Assembly (NCBI GenBank): GCA_000739515.1 | Contig: DF820457.1 | Location: 311,137-349,803, forward strand | Reading direction: 5' to 3' | DNA: 38,667 nt | Origin: Candidatus Moduliflexus flocculans | GTDB lineage: Bacteria > Moduliflexota > Moduliflexia > Moduliflexales > Moduliflexaceae | Shown: piece by piece, positions 7,297-16,328 of the stretch | Position numbering within the stretch: position 1 is the first letter of the stretch | How the letters are laid out: every line of letters starts with the position of its first letter | Notes under the pieces: generated by a model | What the model was told of the DNA's origin: nothing | What the model saw: the letters and a program-made list of their open reading frames with translations, nothing else | Databases searched by the model: none | Position numbers and translations under genes: made by a program

Positions 7297-9765
7297 CTAA
7301 AGAATTACGGGGCGATAATATCTTGGCATGATGCGCATCACGCCGATCAAACAAAGCAACGAACTGAACGAAACAATCCCTCCCGCGATGAGTGAAATCG
7401 GAACATAATGAAACCTGATGCGATGCTCGCCAGCAGGCACAAACATCGCCGAAAAGGCCAGATTTGCGCGTTGAATCGGAACGGAAAACCCGTCCACTTC
7501 ACCGCGCCATTCAGAATAAAATGGAGATGGAAACACCAATACGCCGCCGCATTTTGAACGAACCGAAACGGAAATCGCTGTTGACGCATTCTGAATATCA
7601 GTCAATGCCGCAGGCTGGCAACCGGCTGCTGGAATGCTGGGAATCGAGCCTAACGTTGGGGGCGAAAACCATCGAGCGAAAAGCGATAGCTCCGCATCTG
7701 TTTGCAGCACGACATGCCGACGCGGATCATAATCTGGCCGCAGCATCGCCTTCTCGGCTTCAGCGTCGCTGTCTGCGAATTCCCATGATGTAAGCATCTG
7801 CACAGGCTCTAACGCCTGAGGATTTTTATAGAGGTGAAACGTCAGATTGCTGGCATTCGGCACGTCTGTGATGAATTGTGCGCCTTCTGCAAAAACGCGT
7901 TCATCGGTAAGAATGACCGTTACGCCTGCCGCCGAGAGCAACGGCAGCTTTTGCGGCCATGCGGCGCGTTCGAGTATATCCTTGAATTGCATGACACGCA
8001 CATTCGCGAGCTTGTCGAAATCTTCATGAAAGATGACCGGAATGCCGTAAAACGAAGCACTATAATCGGCAAGAATCTCCAGATTCCAGCGGTTTCCCCA
8101 GAGGATTTCATTGGCTGGAACTTGCAAAATCGGATTGCGCGGGATCAACGCACGATAGAGCCGTCCATTCTGAAGATGCCCGCGAATCGTATTCACGACT
8201 GCTGGAATGTCTGTGTAAAATTCTCTCGGCGCGGTGGGGTTGACGGGAATGCCTGCAATGAAGACGTCTGCGAAAATGATTACCGCTGCCAGCAGAGATT
8301 GCAAAGAGGTGACGCGATACCTGCGATATTGAAAGAGGAGGGTTAGCAGGAACCAACTCCCGAAGGTGTGAAAAAACGAGCTTGTTAAACCTTGTTGTGA
8401 GATGTCATTTCCGTTCTGTTTGAAAAAAAATTGATGGAATGCGACAGAAAAATTGTGGGAGGTTGTTAATAACGCCAGGCTGAATACGCAGAGTCCTCCC
8501 GCGAGCCAGAGTCCTGCGAGAAAGGCCGAAGATGGCTGCCAGCCATACATAACAGCAGAACAATCCCCGTCACGACGCGCTGAAAAAAAACGTTCGGCGG
8601 CGCATCCCGCAAGCAGGGCGACAGGAAGGACGCCCGCCATTAGAAGCTTGACCGGGAAACGAAAGATTCTGAGAACGGGAACATAAAGATAAAGTACCTC
8701 AAAAAACGGCAAAAAACGCCCCAATGCGAAAAGAATCGAGGCAAACATCATAATCAGAAGAAATCGCCGGAGGCGAGTGGACAAAGGCCATGCTTCGCCG
8801 CGTCCGATTCCGGCAGAAATGGCGAAGAAAAGCAGGGGAACTCCCCAGTAAATGCTTACGATCAACGTCGTGGGCGCATCGTTGTCAATATTCCGTCCCC
8901 AGTAATCCGACGCCGCTAACCGATCAAAATACCCGCAGAAGTGCGGAAAAATCATTTCCGGCAGGCGCAATGGAGAAAGCGACCAATAGGAAAACGCATA
9001 GAAGTTATGCCCGCCGCCGCGCGAGGATTGCGAAAGCATTTCGAGGGTCGGGAACAGTTGAACAGCGGCAATGCCGAAAGCAAAAACATTTAACAGAACG
9101 AAAGAGAGCAATCTGGAGCGCCAGCGAATCTGTAAATTCGGCAGGCACAATGTCCAACCGAAGAGCAAGACCATGCCGATGACGTATTGTTCTGATGCGC
9201 CAAGAAACAGCCGCATGACAGCGACGAAGACCGCAAGTGCAAACCAGCGCCACTGCTGGCCTTGTAAAAAGAGATGCCAACACAACAGCAGCAACGGCAG
9301 ATACGAAGCGGAGAGAAAGGTGTTAAGCAAATTGATTTCTGAAAGCGTGACGCCGCAGAATGCGTAGGCGATGCCGACAATCAGCGCGGAAAGAGGGAGA
9401 AGGCCGATGACGCGAGCAAAGGCATAGGCGAAAATCGCGGCCAACAGCAGATGAACGATGATGATCGCATTGAAGGCGGTTAACAGAGGAAACACGAGAT
9501 AGAGGAGATTAAACGGATAAAACGTGGCATCCCCCATCGCCCCGATATATGGCTGTCCGCCATGGAGATACCGATCCCATAACGGCCAGGTACCCTGTGC
9601 GAAAAACTCCGCGAAAAGTCGTTTTTGTGGCAGGAAATAAAGATACAAATCACGGAAAAAAAATGATTCCCCGAACAAGATCAGGCGAAGGCAATACAAC
9701 AGGACAAAGAAGACGAGCAACCAGAATTCTTTTTCTCGTAGCAGGTTTTTAAATGACGGTTTCAT
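7297..9765 (-). CDS. YfhO-like multi-pass membrane protein (GT-C type)
   Basis: This is an 822-residue membrane protein. The first helix is followed by an extracytoplasmic loop rich in FFRDLYLYFLPQ and WPLWDRYLHGGQPYIG, and then about twelve further hydrophobic segments. A soluble domain follows from about residue 520 to 790, and a last helix lies near the C-terminus. This layout and the early loop match the YfhO family, in which members add sugars from lipid-linked donors on the outer face of the cytoplasmic membrane. Its neighbours in a polysaccharide locus fit such a role. An AAGGAT site lies about ten bases before the ATG at 9765. The substrate is not predictable. Confidence 0.82.
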   Translation of the reverse strand: MKPSFKNLLREKEFWLLVFFVLLYCLRLILFGESFFFRDLYLYFLPQKRLFAEFFAQGTWPLWDRYLHGGQPYIGAMGDATFYPFNLLYLVFPLLTAFNAIIIVHLLLAAIFAYAFARVIGLLPLSALIVGIAYAFCGVTLSEINLLNTFLSASYLPLLLLCWHLFLQGQQWRWFALAVFVAVMRLFLGASEQYVIGMVLLFGWTLCLPNLQIRWRSRLLSFVLLNVFAFGIAAVQLFPTLEMLSQSSRGGGHNFYAFSYWSLSPLRLPEMIFPHFCGYFDRLAASDYWGRNIDNDAPTTLIVSIYWGVPLLFFAISAGIGRGEAWPLSTRLRRFLLIMMFASILFALGRFLPFFEVLYLYVPVLRIFRFPVKLLMAGVLPVALLAGCAAERFFSARRDGDCSAVMYGWQPSSAFLAGLWLAGGLCVFSLALLTTSHNFSVAFHQFFFKQNGNDISQQGLTSSFFHTFGSWFLLTLLFQYRRYRVTSLQSLLAAVIIFADVFIAGIPVNPTAPREFYTDIPAVVNTIRGHLQNGRLYRALIPRNPILQVPANEILWGNRWNLEILADYSASFYGIPVIFHEDFDKLANVRVMQFKDILERAAWPQKLPLLSAAGVTVILTDERVFAEGAQFITDVPNASNLTFHLYKNPQALEPVQMLTSWEFADSDAEAEKAMLRPDYDPRRHVVLQTDAELSLFARWFSPPTLGSIPSIPAAGCQPAALTDIQNASTAISVSVRSKCGGVLVFPSPFYSEWRGEVDGFSVPIQRANLAFSAMFVPAGEHRIRFHYVPISLIAGGIVSFSSLLCLIGVMRIMPRYYRPVIL

Positions 9766-10193
9766 GTCTTAAACAATCCTTCTTGTTCCAAATCGGAAAT
9801 GGTCGCGGGCATCCTTCAATGCGCCTATGATCGGTTACCCTCTCTTTTTCTTGTCATCACCGACGCTGTTGTAGGGGTTGCAATAGGAGTATCGCCTTGA
9901 TATGGCTAAATAATAAACTCTAAAGGAACAAAATCACAACTCATTTAAGAGCATTATCGGTCACCGCTATTAGGCTGGCGATCTCTTCAAGTGGATAGCG
10001 ATCTTGTTACTGCCATAACGCCTGAAGGCGGGGGCGCAGACGCAGATAAATCGCCTGATGATGCGTGTGAAGTCACGCTTGTTGACTTATGCTGCCATTC
10101 ACGCGGCCATCTCCGTCCTATGTGATGTGTTCCTCCTCTCAAAACAGGCTGGGAGGTGTGAACTCTCATGTCAAGAGAATTTATGATCAGGCA
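9766..10193. other. 428-base gap inside the polysaccharide locus
   Basis: This is the largest gene-free gap in the minus-strand polysaccharide run. No convincing gene is visible. A 60-codon open frame on the minus strand (9987-10169) has no family resemblance. In another minus-strand frame, short protein-like pieces (AIYLRLRPRLQALWQ, then QDRYPLEEIASLIAV) are broken by stop codons, which may mean a decayed gene. A promoter for the yfhO-like block could sit here, but I see no clear -35/-10 pair. Confidence 0.4.
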
Positions 10194-11810
10194 TTAACGC
10201 AATTGGTATAATTCCCAACACTTGATGCCTACAACTTCGCCAATATAATGTACGTTATAATGCTCATAAAAGAATTGAATAAGCCTGTCTTTCGTTAAAC
10301 CGCGCTCTAAAAACATTGGCCATGGAGCATTCCAATCCTCTTCGTCAAGCGCCTGAAATACATAAATATGACTTGTTCTTGAAAGCGCCTCATCCACTCT
10401 TTCGCGAAGTTCTGAGAAAAATAGATTCTTGTCATTGAGTTTTAACAATAATTGATCCAATGCTAACATGTCTCGATCTTTTAAATATGGAAGAAAAAAC
10501 CCCATACATTGTTTACCAGGATATGCCGCAAAACAAATAGCTAAATCATCAGATTTCAGAAACTGTTGTAGTTTAATGATATAATTATTGAATGGATAGG
10601 ACTTTTTAGGAATTGCCCAGAAGACGACATTACTTATAATAGCAATAATCAGCCAAATAGTCACAATCCCACGATACATTTTGTTATATGGAATTAAGGA
10701 CGCTATTACCAGGGTGGGTAACGTAATTTGAAAGAAAAATTCTGCTTCAGAGAGATTCCACCAGAACGCAAAGGAGAGGGAACCAAGCAGAAATGCCCAG
10801 GCAGTGAATCCTATCGTTCTCTTGTAAAGTTGAATTCCTCCGGAAATATATACCCATCCAAGAATGGCCAGCATTCCCCCTGCAATGACTATATCCTTCC
10901 AAAGTATATTAATATAGCGAGTAAAAGAAGGAATTTGCTGGTTGAGCCATACTCGTAAAATTGGCCCCAAATTTTCGGTATATACAAAATTAAGCAATGT
11001 TCCAAAACCAACTCGTGCGATACTTTCTTTAATGCTAAAGAAATGGCGTTCCCCCTTTTTATTTCCAATGACAAAGGAAATAAACCCAGAGAGTGTGGGC
11101 ATTTCTTTCGTAATGATATAGTAAAAGAGGCCAATGACACCAACCACAATTATCGTACAGATCAGGCCATACAATATTGACAATTTCAATCGTTGGTTGA
11201 AAGAAGCTCTTTTATAAGGCATTATACAGAGAATCGCAATACATAGAAAGGGAAGAATAACGATCGAATTAATTAAAAATAGGGATGCAATTCCTAAGGA
11301 TACTGCTGAAATCAAAAGTCGCCAGATCGATTTGTCCGCCTGTTGAGGATTCTGCTTGATGTCGTACTCCCATAAAAAAGCGTGATAAAGGGCTAGTGAA
11401 AGAAAAGGATATGCTGTAAGTTTCATATGGCCTGATGTTGCAAGATTCAGGACATTAAAACTCACCGCAGCAATTAATGTGAGTACAAGGCGTTTATAGA
11501 AGATGACCTCAAGTCGAAGTAATAACAAATAGAATATTACCAAAGATACCAGGGCACAAAAGGTATTGATATGATGCTGGCTAATTAACGCAGTTGTTCC
11601 AAAATTCAAATACTGATGCCACAATACTGTTGCTGGCTGCATAAAAAGATGGGTAGGATCCCATTGATAACGCCCGGCAGCAATATCGGCTGTAAATCGA
11701 TTCGTATCATCGATCGGAAGCTCTGAATACAGATAAACATAAAAAACCCCTGCTAATAAAGCGATGGAAATGCATTCTATCCAAATCTGATTGTAATGTC
11801 TTCTCAACAT
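10194..11810 (-). CDS. Multi-pass membrane protein, probable GT-C glycosyltransferase
   Basis: The 538-residue product has about ten to twelve hydrophobic segments and a C-terminal soluble domain of roughly 120 residues. The first extracytoplasmic loop holds acidic residues (ELPIDDTNRF) and HLFMQPATVLWHQYL. This fits the general plan of GT-C transferases that use polyprenyl-phosphate sugars, but I do not recognise a specific family. A strong AAGGAGGA ribosome site lies seven bases before the ATG at 11810. The codon use is clearly richer in A/T than in the lyase, cysE-GT4 or asnB genes, like the next membrane gene. That suggests this two-gene block joined the locus separately. Confidence 0.75.
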   Translation of the reverse strand: MLRRHYNQIWIECISIALLAGVFYVYLYSELPIDDTNRFTADIAAGRYQWDPTHLFMQPATVLWHQYLNFGTTALISQHHINTFCALVSLVIFYLLLLRLEVIFYKRLVLTLIAAVSFNVLNLATSGHMKLTAYPFLSLALYHAFLWEYDIKQNPQQADKSIWRLLISAVSLGIASLFLINSIVILPFLCIAILCIMPYKRASFNQRLKLSILYGLICTIIVVGVIGLFYYIITKEMPTLSGFISFVIGNKKGERHFFSIKESIARVGFGTLLNFVYTENLGPILRVWLNQQIPSFTRYINILWKDIVIAGGMLAILGWVYISGGIQLYKRTIGFTAWAFLLGSLSFAFWWNLSEAEFFFQITLPTLVIASLIPYNKMYRGIVTIWLIIAIISNVVFWAIPKKSYPFNNYIIKLQQFLKSDDLAICFAAYPGKQCMGFFLPYLKDRDMLALDQLLLKLNDKNLFFSELRERVDEALSRTSHIYVFQALDEEDWNAPWPMFLERGLTKDRLIQFFYEHYNVHYIGEVVGIKCWELYQLR

Positions 11811-11856
11811 GCCCTTTCCTCCTTGATCTCAAATGTTAAAATTCACCATATTATCC

Positions 11857-12066
11857 CTATTGGGGGACGTAATGAAAAATGTTAGTTTCTTTGACAATAG
11901 GGTGATTCATGATGTAAAATTCACAAGTGCAAACCAACACCGCTGTTGGTGTTGCAGAAACAGATGCCAACCTGATAGCAATAACGGCATATAAGAAGTA
12001 GAAAGAAAAGGTATCCAAAAAATTAATTCCTAAAAACATGGCACTGTGTATTTCAGACGAACTCAT
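11857..12066 (-). CDS. Possible small membrane protein, uncertain
   Basis: This 69-codon open frame begins 3 bases after the stop of the upstream GT-C-like gene and fills most of an otherwise 259-base gap. It has one hydrophobic stretch (about residues 10-42: FLGINFLDTFSFYFLY, then VIAIRLASVSATP). There is no Shine-Dalgarno site and I recognise no family. A dyad CAACACC/GGTGTTG at 11935-11954 lies within it. It could equally be a non-coding spacer. Confidence 0.25.
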   Translation of the reverse strand: MSSSEIHSAMFLGINFLDTFSFYFLYAVIAIRLASVSATPTAVLVCTCEFYIMNHPIVKETNIFHYVPQ

Positions 12067-12069
12067 TGA

Positions 12070-13659
12070 CTACTGTATCGCATGAGTTGCAAGCCCTGAA
12101 CGTGGCATTGGGGGAATAAAAAATTCATGACTCTTCGTACTCCTTCTCGATTCTGAAAAAGTATTTGAATATAGATAAAGATAATATTGCTCATCCGAGA
12201 CAATGCTAACAAGGAAGTTACCCAAATTTACAGTTCTGCTGGGAGAGAGAAACAGCGGATAGTTTAATACAAAAATTGCGCTATTTTGACAGTTCGAAGG
12301 CAATCTGTTTACCGTTTCCAATAGAGCATCAGACGTAGTATTGTGACCGCCATACTTATACCAATTTCGATCCCAAATTATAAATGTTCCTATTCGATTC
12401 GTGCCATAATAATATATATCTTTGTAAAGATATCCGGCGACTGTTGACGCTGCAAAATCTTGATCTCCAATCAGACAAAATTTGTCCCATCCTCCTTGCT
12501 GAAGAAATTGGGCAACATGTTTTCCTTTAGAAAATGGATAGATCCAATCAGTCATGCTTGCAAATATTCCTGCAAAAGCATGTATCGCCAATAATACAGT
12601 GAAGACGATACTGATAAATTGGAGCGAAATAGTGCGAGGTAACGATGAATGTGATTGCTTTAATAATGATAGCCATAATGCTACGACAAAAAGGAAAAAA
12701 AGATGCCCATGATGACGGATCGAACCCAAATATTTCATATAAGAAAAAAGTAAAATCGTTAGTGTACCGAATCCATAAAGCAAAAATATCGTTGGAAAGC
12801 GGAAAAAATACCCACTACAAATAGCTAAAAGTATGAATGAAAGAATGGTTTGAACGTTCAAGGATGTGACAATATTCGTATTCCAAAAATGGAGTGATGG
12901 CTGAGGAAGAGGGACATAACTTTTCCAGACGAGAGAAATCACCTCGCGAAGCCGCCATGAATCAAATGTTCGATTCCAAGAAAACGCAAAACCGCTATCA
13001 TGAGGAGGATTTGTGGTAATAACAGCCAGGAGAACCCCAAACAACAAAAACCCAAACATGGCAATTTTGGATTTCGTGAAGGGGAAAAAATTATCGACAA
13101 ATAAAAAGCCGCTTAATACAATAGATAGTAATAGCGCTGGGGCATTCGTTTGACAAAGCAAAAAAAGAAAGCCTGACAATAACCAATAATGAGATTGTCG
13201 TTTTTGGTATACGACACAAAACAAAATGATTAATAGTATGCCAATACTGTAATTTCTACTAATTGTTCCATATTCATATAGGGGGAAATATCCCAATGGA
13301 AAAAGGGTTTTTTGTAAACGGGAAAACGGTGAATATGCCGTAAATAGAAACACTGTCGCAGTCGCAATAAGAAGATGCAATACTTGCATGAGAAATAATG
13401 AATGAGTTATTCTGGTTAGTGCAAAGAGTAATAAAAACCATAATTTCGGATGCCCCTCATACAAAGAATTTTGGAATAATTCAGCAAGCGTGTCGCTTTT
13501 CATTGCAATTAGCCATGCTTGCAGTTCGTCTCTCCACATTTCATGGCGGAGGATATTTATGAAACAGAGAGTTATAAAGCCTCCCGTGATTCCCCATGGG
13601 ATAAGGGTGTTATTTATCCTTGCAAGAGTGGGGTGAAGCAGATTATTATTCATGTGCAT
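12070..13659 (-). CDS. GT-C-like membrane glycosyltransferase
   Basis: This is a 529-residue integral membrane protein with about ten to twelve helices. The first large extracytoplasmic loop contains MWRDELQAW and, about 30 residues later, EGHPKLWFL. The acidic DE pair and the following EGHP are typical of the catalytic loop of GT-C transferases of the ArnT/PMT/mannosyltransferase type, which take sugars from polyprenyl-phosphate on the outer face of the membrane. The frame is open to 13710, inside the upstream GT4 gene. I chose 13659 (MHMNNN), with a GAGAG site eight bases upstream; 13653 overlaps the upstream stop as ATGA and is equally possible. A soluble C-terminal part of about 150 residues follows the last helices. 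The sequence is A/T-rich. Confidence 0.82.
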   Translation of the reverse strand: MHMNNNLLHPTLARINNTLIPWGITGGFITLCFINILRHEMWRDELQAWLIAMKSDTLAELFQNSLYEGHPKLWFLLLFALTRITHSLFLMQVLHLLIATATVFLFTAYSPFSRLQKTLFPLGYFPLYEYGTISRNYSIGILLIILFCVVYQKRQSHYWLLSGFLFLLCQTNAPALLLSIVLSGFLFVDNFFPFTKSKIAMFGFLLFGVLLAVITTNPPHDSGFAFSWNRTFDSWRLREVISLVWKSYVPLPQPSLHFWNTNIVTSLNVQTILSFILLAICSGYFFRFPTIFLLYGFGTLTILLFSYMKYLGSIRHHGHLFFLFVVALWLSLLKQSHSSLPRTISLQFISIVFTVLLAIHAFAGIFASMTDWIYPFSKGKHVAQFLQQGGWDKFCLIGDQDFAASTVAGYLYKDIYYYGTNRIGTFIIWDRNWYKYGGHNTTSDALLETVNRLPSNCQNSAIFVLNYPLFLSPSRTVNLGNFLVSIVSDEQYYLYLYSNTFSESRRSTKSHEFFIPPMPRSGLATHAIQ

Positions 13660-14747
13660 TTTAAAAGCTCTCGATAAATATGGATAATTCCGGCGGTGTA
13701 GGCATCGCAACTAAAATATTGCTCAACGCGGCGACGCCCGTTTAGCCCCATTTCGTTGCGCAACTCCGGATGATCGAGCAGGATCGTCACGGCGTTGGCT
13801 AATGCCTCCGGCGCATGCGGAGGAACTAAGAAACCTGTCTGCCCCTCATCAATCGCTTCTGGAATGCCATTGATGTTGGTGGAGACGACTGGCTTGCCAC
13901 AGGCCATTGCCTCTAAAATCGACACGGGGAATGCCTCTTGATAAGACGTGCAGACCAGAATATCAAGTTGAGAGAGTACCGGGCGAACATCTGCCATTTG
14001 CCCGTGAAAGATAACGCGGTCACTTATTCCTAATTGCCGGGCATAATCGAGCAAGGCTTCCTGGCGGGTTTCGCCATAGACATCTCCACCAATAATATCA
14101 TATATCGCGGATTTTCCTTGCCGCGTCAATCGTGCCGCCATCTCTAAAAAATCCTCATGCCCTTTACGCTTCTGCAAATTCGCAATTATGCCGATCCGAG
14201 AGATGTCGTTCGAGGTCTGACTTGGAACAAATCGGCTGACATCCACGCCATTATGCACAACCCATTGCCGCGCATGAGGATAATATTTTTTGAGATGTGC
14301 GCCGCTGTCTTGCTGCAATTCGTGGCTGCAAAATATGAAACCAGCCGGTTTCGGCAAAAAATTGAAAACCCAGCGACAATAAGCCTCTTCCAAAGGAAAA
14401 TGCACGTGGCAGACCACTGGAGTTTTATGCCAAAATGCGGCGGGCATGACCGAGCGTCCGCCATGCAAGTGATTGACATGAATCAAAGCAAAGCGATGTG
14501 GTCGGATGAAACTCGACCATTCGCGGAACGCATCAATTAGCAGGAAGGGATTCTTTCTCGATGGTTGAATTAATTTATGAAATTCAACTGAGATATTTTT
14601 TGAACGCAGCAAATCCACAAATTCTCCCTGACCGGGGCAGGAGACATAGGGAACGAATTCAGTCCCTTGCAATCCATCCAATAAAATTTCAAGCATGCGT
14701 TGCCCACCCCCAATTCCAGAGAAATGCTCAATATATCCAATATTCAT
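13650..14747 (-). CDS. Glycosyltransferase family 4 protein
   Basis: This is a 365-residue GT-B transferase of normal length. The N-terminal domain starts MNIGYIEHFSGIGGGQRML, with the Gly-rich loop. The donor domain begins around residue 183 (SRIGIIANLQKRKGHEDF) and shows E-x7-E as EAFPVSILE at 271-279. The A/GGG-rich ribosome site AGGGGGA stands just before the ATG at 14747. Its end overlaps the next (GT-C-like) gene. It is expected to act on the lipid-linked oligosaccharide on the cytoplasmic side; the sugars are unknown. Confidence 0.92.
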   Translation of the reverse strand: MNIGYIEHFSGIGGGQRMLEILLDGLQGTEFVPYVSCPGQGEFVDLLRSKNISVEFHKLIQPSRKNPFLLIDAFREWSSFIRPHRFALIHVNHLHGGRSVMPAAFWHKTPVVCHVHFPLEEAYCRWVFNFLPKPAGFIFCSHELQQDSGAHLKKYYPHARQWVVHNGVDVSRFVPSQTSNDISRIGIIANLQKRKGHEDFLEMAARLTRQGKSAIYDIIGGDVYGETRQEALLDYARQLGISDRVIFHGQMADVRPVLSQLDILVCTSYQEAFPVSILEAMACGKPVVSTNINGIPEAIDEGQTGFLVPPHAPEALANAVTILLDHPELRNEMGLNGRRRVEQYFSCDAYTAGIIHIYRELLKCT

Positions 14748-14790
14748 AACGTCCCCCTTTCTGATAAAATTATTGCGTTGAATGTACTAT

Positions 14791-16284
14791 TCATAAGGCA
14801 TACTGACGATAAAACCGGGCGATTGTGGGGTGAACCCGCGCAAGTTCGTTGGACAAGCTTTGTTTTTCATCTGCGTCTAAATATTTCCCAAACATGATCG
14901 CGAGCGGAAATACCGCCGCGAACCCAAATTCTTTCAGGGCTTCTAACACCGGATGACTGAACCAAACGGCATCGCTGAGCAACACAAGAGCAATTCCTCC
15001 TCCAAACAGCCAGGAAAGACGTCCAAACTCAAATTTAATCGGATAAAATGCCCGGCAAATCAGGTAATTCAAGAAACTGTACGTAAAATACGTGATCACC
15101 GTCACCCAGGCCGCCGCGATATAGCCGTAACGCGGCAGCAGCAGCATGTTCAGGCCGATATTCAGCGCCGCCGGAATGATATGCGAAATCGGCAACACCC
15201 ATGTTTTATTTTTCAAAAACGCGCCCGACGTGAAAAATGGATGAATGGCATATAGCGCGCATGCGAACGCGACGATTTGCATGACTTTCCACGCTTCGAA
15301 ATAGTCCGGCGCGGTCAGAAGACGGATAATCGTTGGCGCAAAGATCGCGAGGAGGTATTGCCCCATCATATAAAGCGTCACGAAATAGGTGGTGATTTTG
15401 GCATGCGTCCGCTGTGCCTCCTCCTGTTTCGCGATGTCATACATGCTGGCGCTGTACCAGACCCGGCCAAACGAACTGAGAATCAAGGAATTTAAGATAA
15501 ATGGAAACCGATAGCCGACGCCATATAATCCAACATCCGCCAGCGAGCCGTACTGCTGGACGAAATAGCGGTCCGCTCGGTGCATGATGGCCGCGCTGAA
15601 AGCGTTTGGAATGAATGGCAGGCTGAACAGCAGCATCGGGCGAAATAATGTTGTGGAAAAATGCAGGCCGTTATTCCGAATCAGATAGCTGAGAAGGACG
15701 ATGGTGATGATGCCGGATGACAGCAGTTCGCCGTAGAGCATGCCTTTCGGGCCGATGCGCAGCCAGACGACAAATGTGAGATTGGCGAGAATGTTGATGG
15801 TGAGTTTGATCAGCGACAGCGTGGCGAACAATAGCGATTTCTTGCGAATATTCAAATACGTTTCGCCAGTTGTCTGTATCGCCTGAACGACAAGCAGCAT
15901 GATGCCGAGATTGATGAACGAGACGAACGCGACACGTCCTAACAATTGTTCGGAGAGGAACGTATTCAGACTGAATAAACAGCCGCCCCAGAAAATTGCC
16001 GACAGCAGCACGAAAAGAAACACCGTGCCGACCACCGCTTTTTTTTCATCCGCCGACGGCGAGGAATGGTAAAATTTCCCCATCGTCGGGTCAAATCCGG
16101 CTAAAAGCAGAATAATCACTAAATAGCGCGAGGTGTCAATCATCTCGATAATGCCATAATCCGCTTTGCTGAGAAAACGCGTATAAACTGGCATCAATAA
16201 GATACTAGCGGAAACGCTTGCAATGCCGCCAATCAGATAAATCAGCGAGTGCTTGCCTAAATCTTTGACCGTGTTTCGTAACAT
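14791..16284 (-). CDS. Wzx-type polysaccharide flippase (MATE/MVF-like superfamily)
   Basis: The 497-residue product has about fourteen predicted membrane helices and few soluble parts. The N-terminus (KHSLIYLIGGIASVSASILLM) and the following PVYTRFLSKADYGIIEM are characteristic of polysaccharide biosynthesis flippases, which move undecaprenyl-linked repeat units across the cytoplasmic membrane. The open frame begins with GTG at 16299, but AAGGGAG sits about six bases before the ATG at 16284, so I use that. It lies between two GT4 genes. With the ligase/polymerase-like protein at the other end, it indicates a Wzx/Wzy-style pathway. Confidence 0.92.
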   Translation of the reverse strand: MLRNTVKDLGKHSLIYLIGGIASVSASILLMPVYTRFLSKADYGIIEMIDTSRYLVIILLLAGFDPTMGKFYHSSPSADEKKAVVGTVFLFVLLSAIFWGGCLFSLNTFLSEQLLGRVAFVSFINLGIMLLVVQAIQTTGETYLNIRKKSLLFATLSLIKLTINILANLTFVVWLRIGPKGMLYGELLSSGIITIVLLSYLIRNNGLHFSTTLFRPMLLFSLPFIPNAFSAAIMHRADRYFVQQYGSLADVGLYGVGYRFPFILNSLILSSFGRVWYSASMYDIAKQEEAQRTHAKITTYFVTLYMMGQYLLAIFAPTIIRLLTAPDYFEAWKVMQIVAFACALYAIHPFFTSGAFLKNKTWVLPISHIIPAALNIGLNMLLLPRYGYIAAAWVTVITYFTYSFLNYLICRAFYPIKFEFGRLSWLFGGGIALVLLSDAVWFSHPVLEALKEFGFAAVFPLAIMFGKYLDADEKQSLSNELARVHPTIARFYRQYAL

Positions 16285-16328
16285 GAAGGCTCCCTTCACA
16301 CCCTCCCTGAACGTGAAATTCTGGATAT

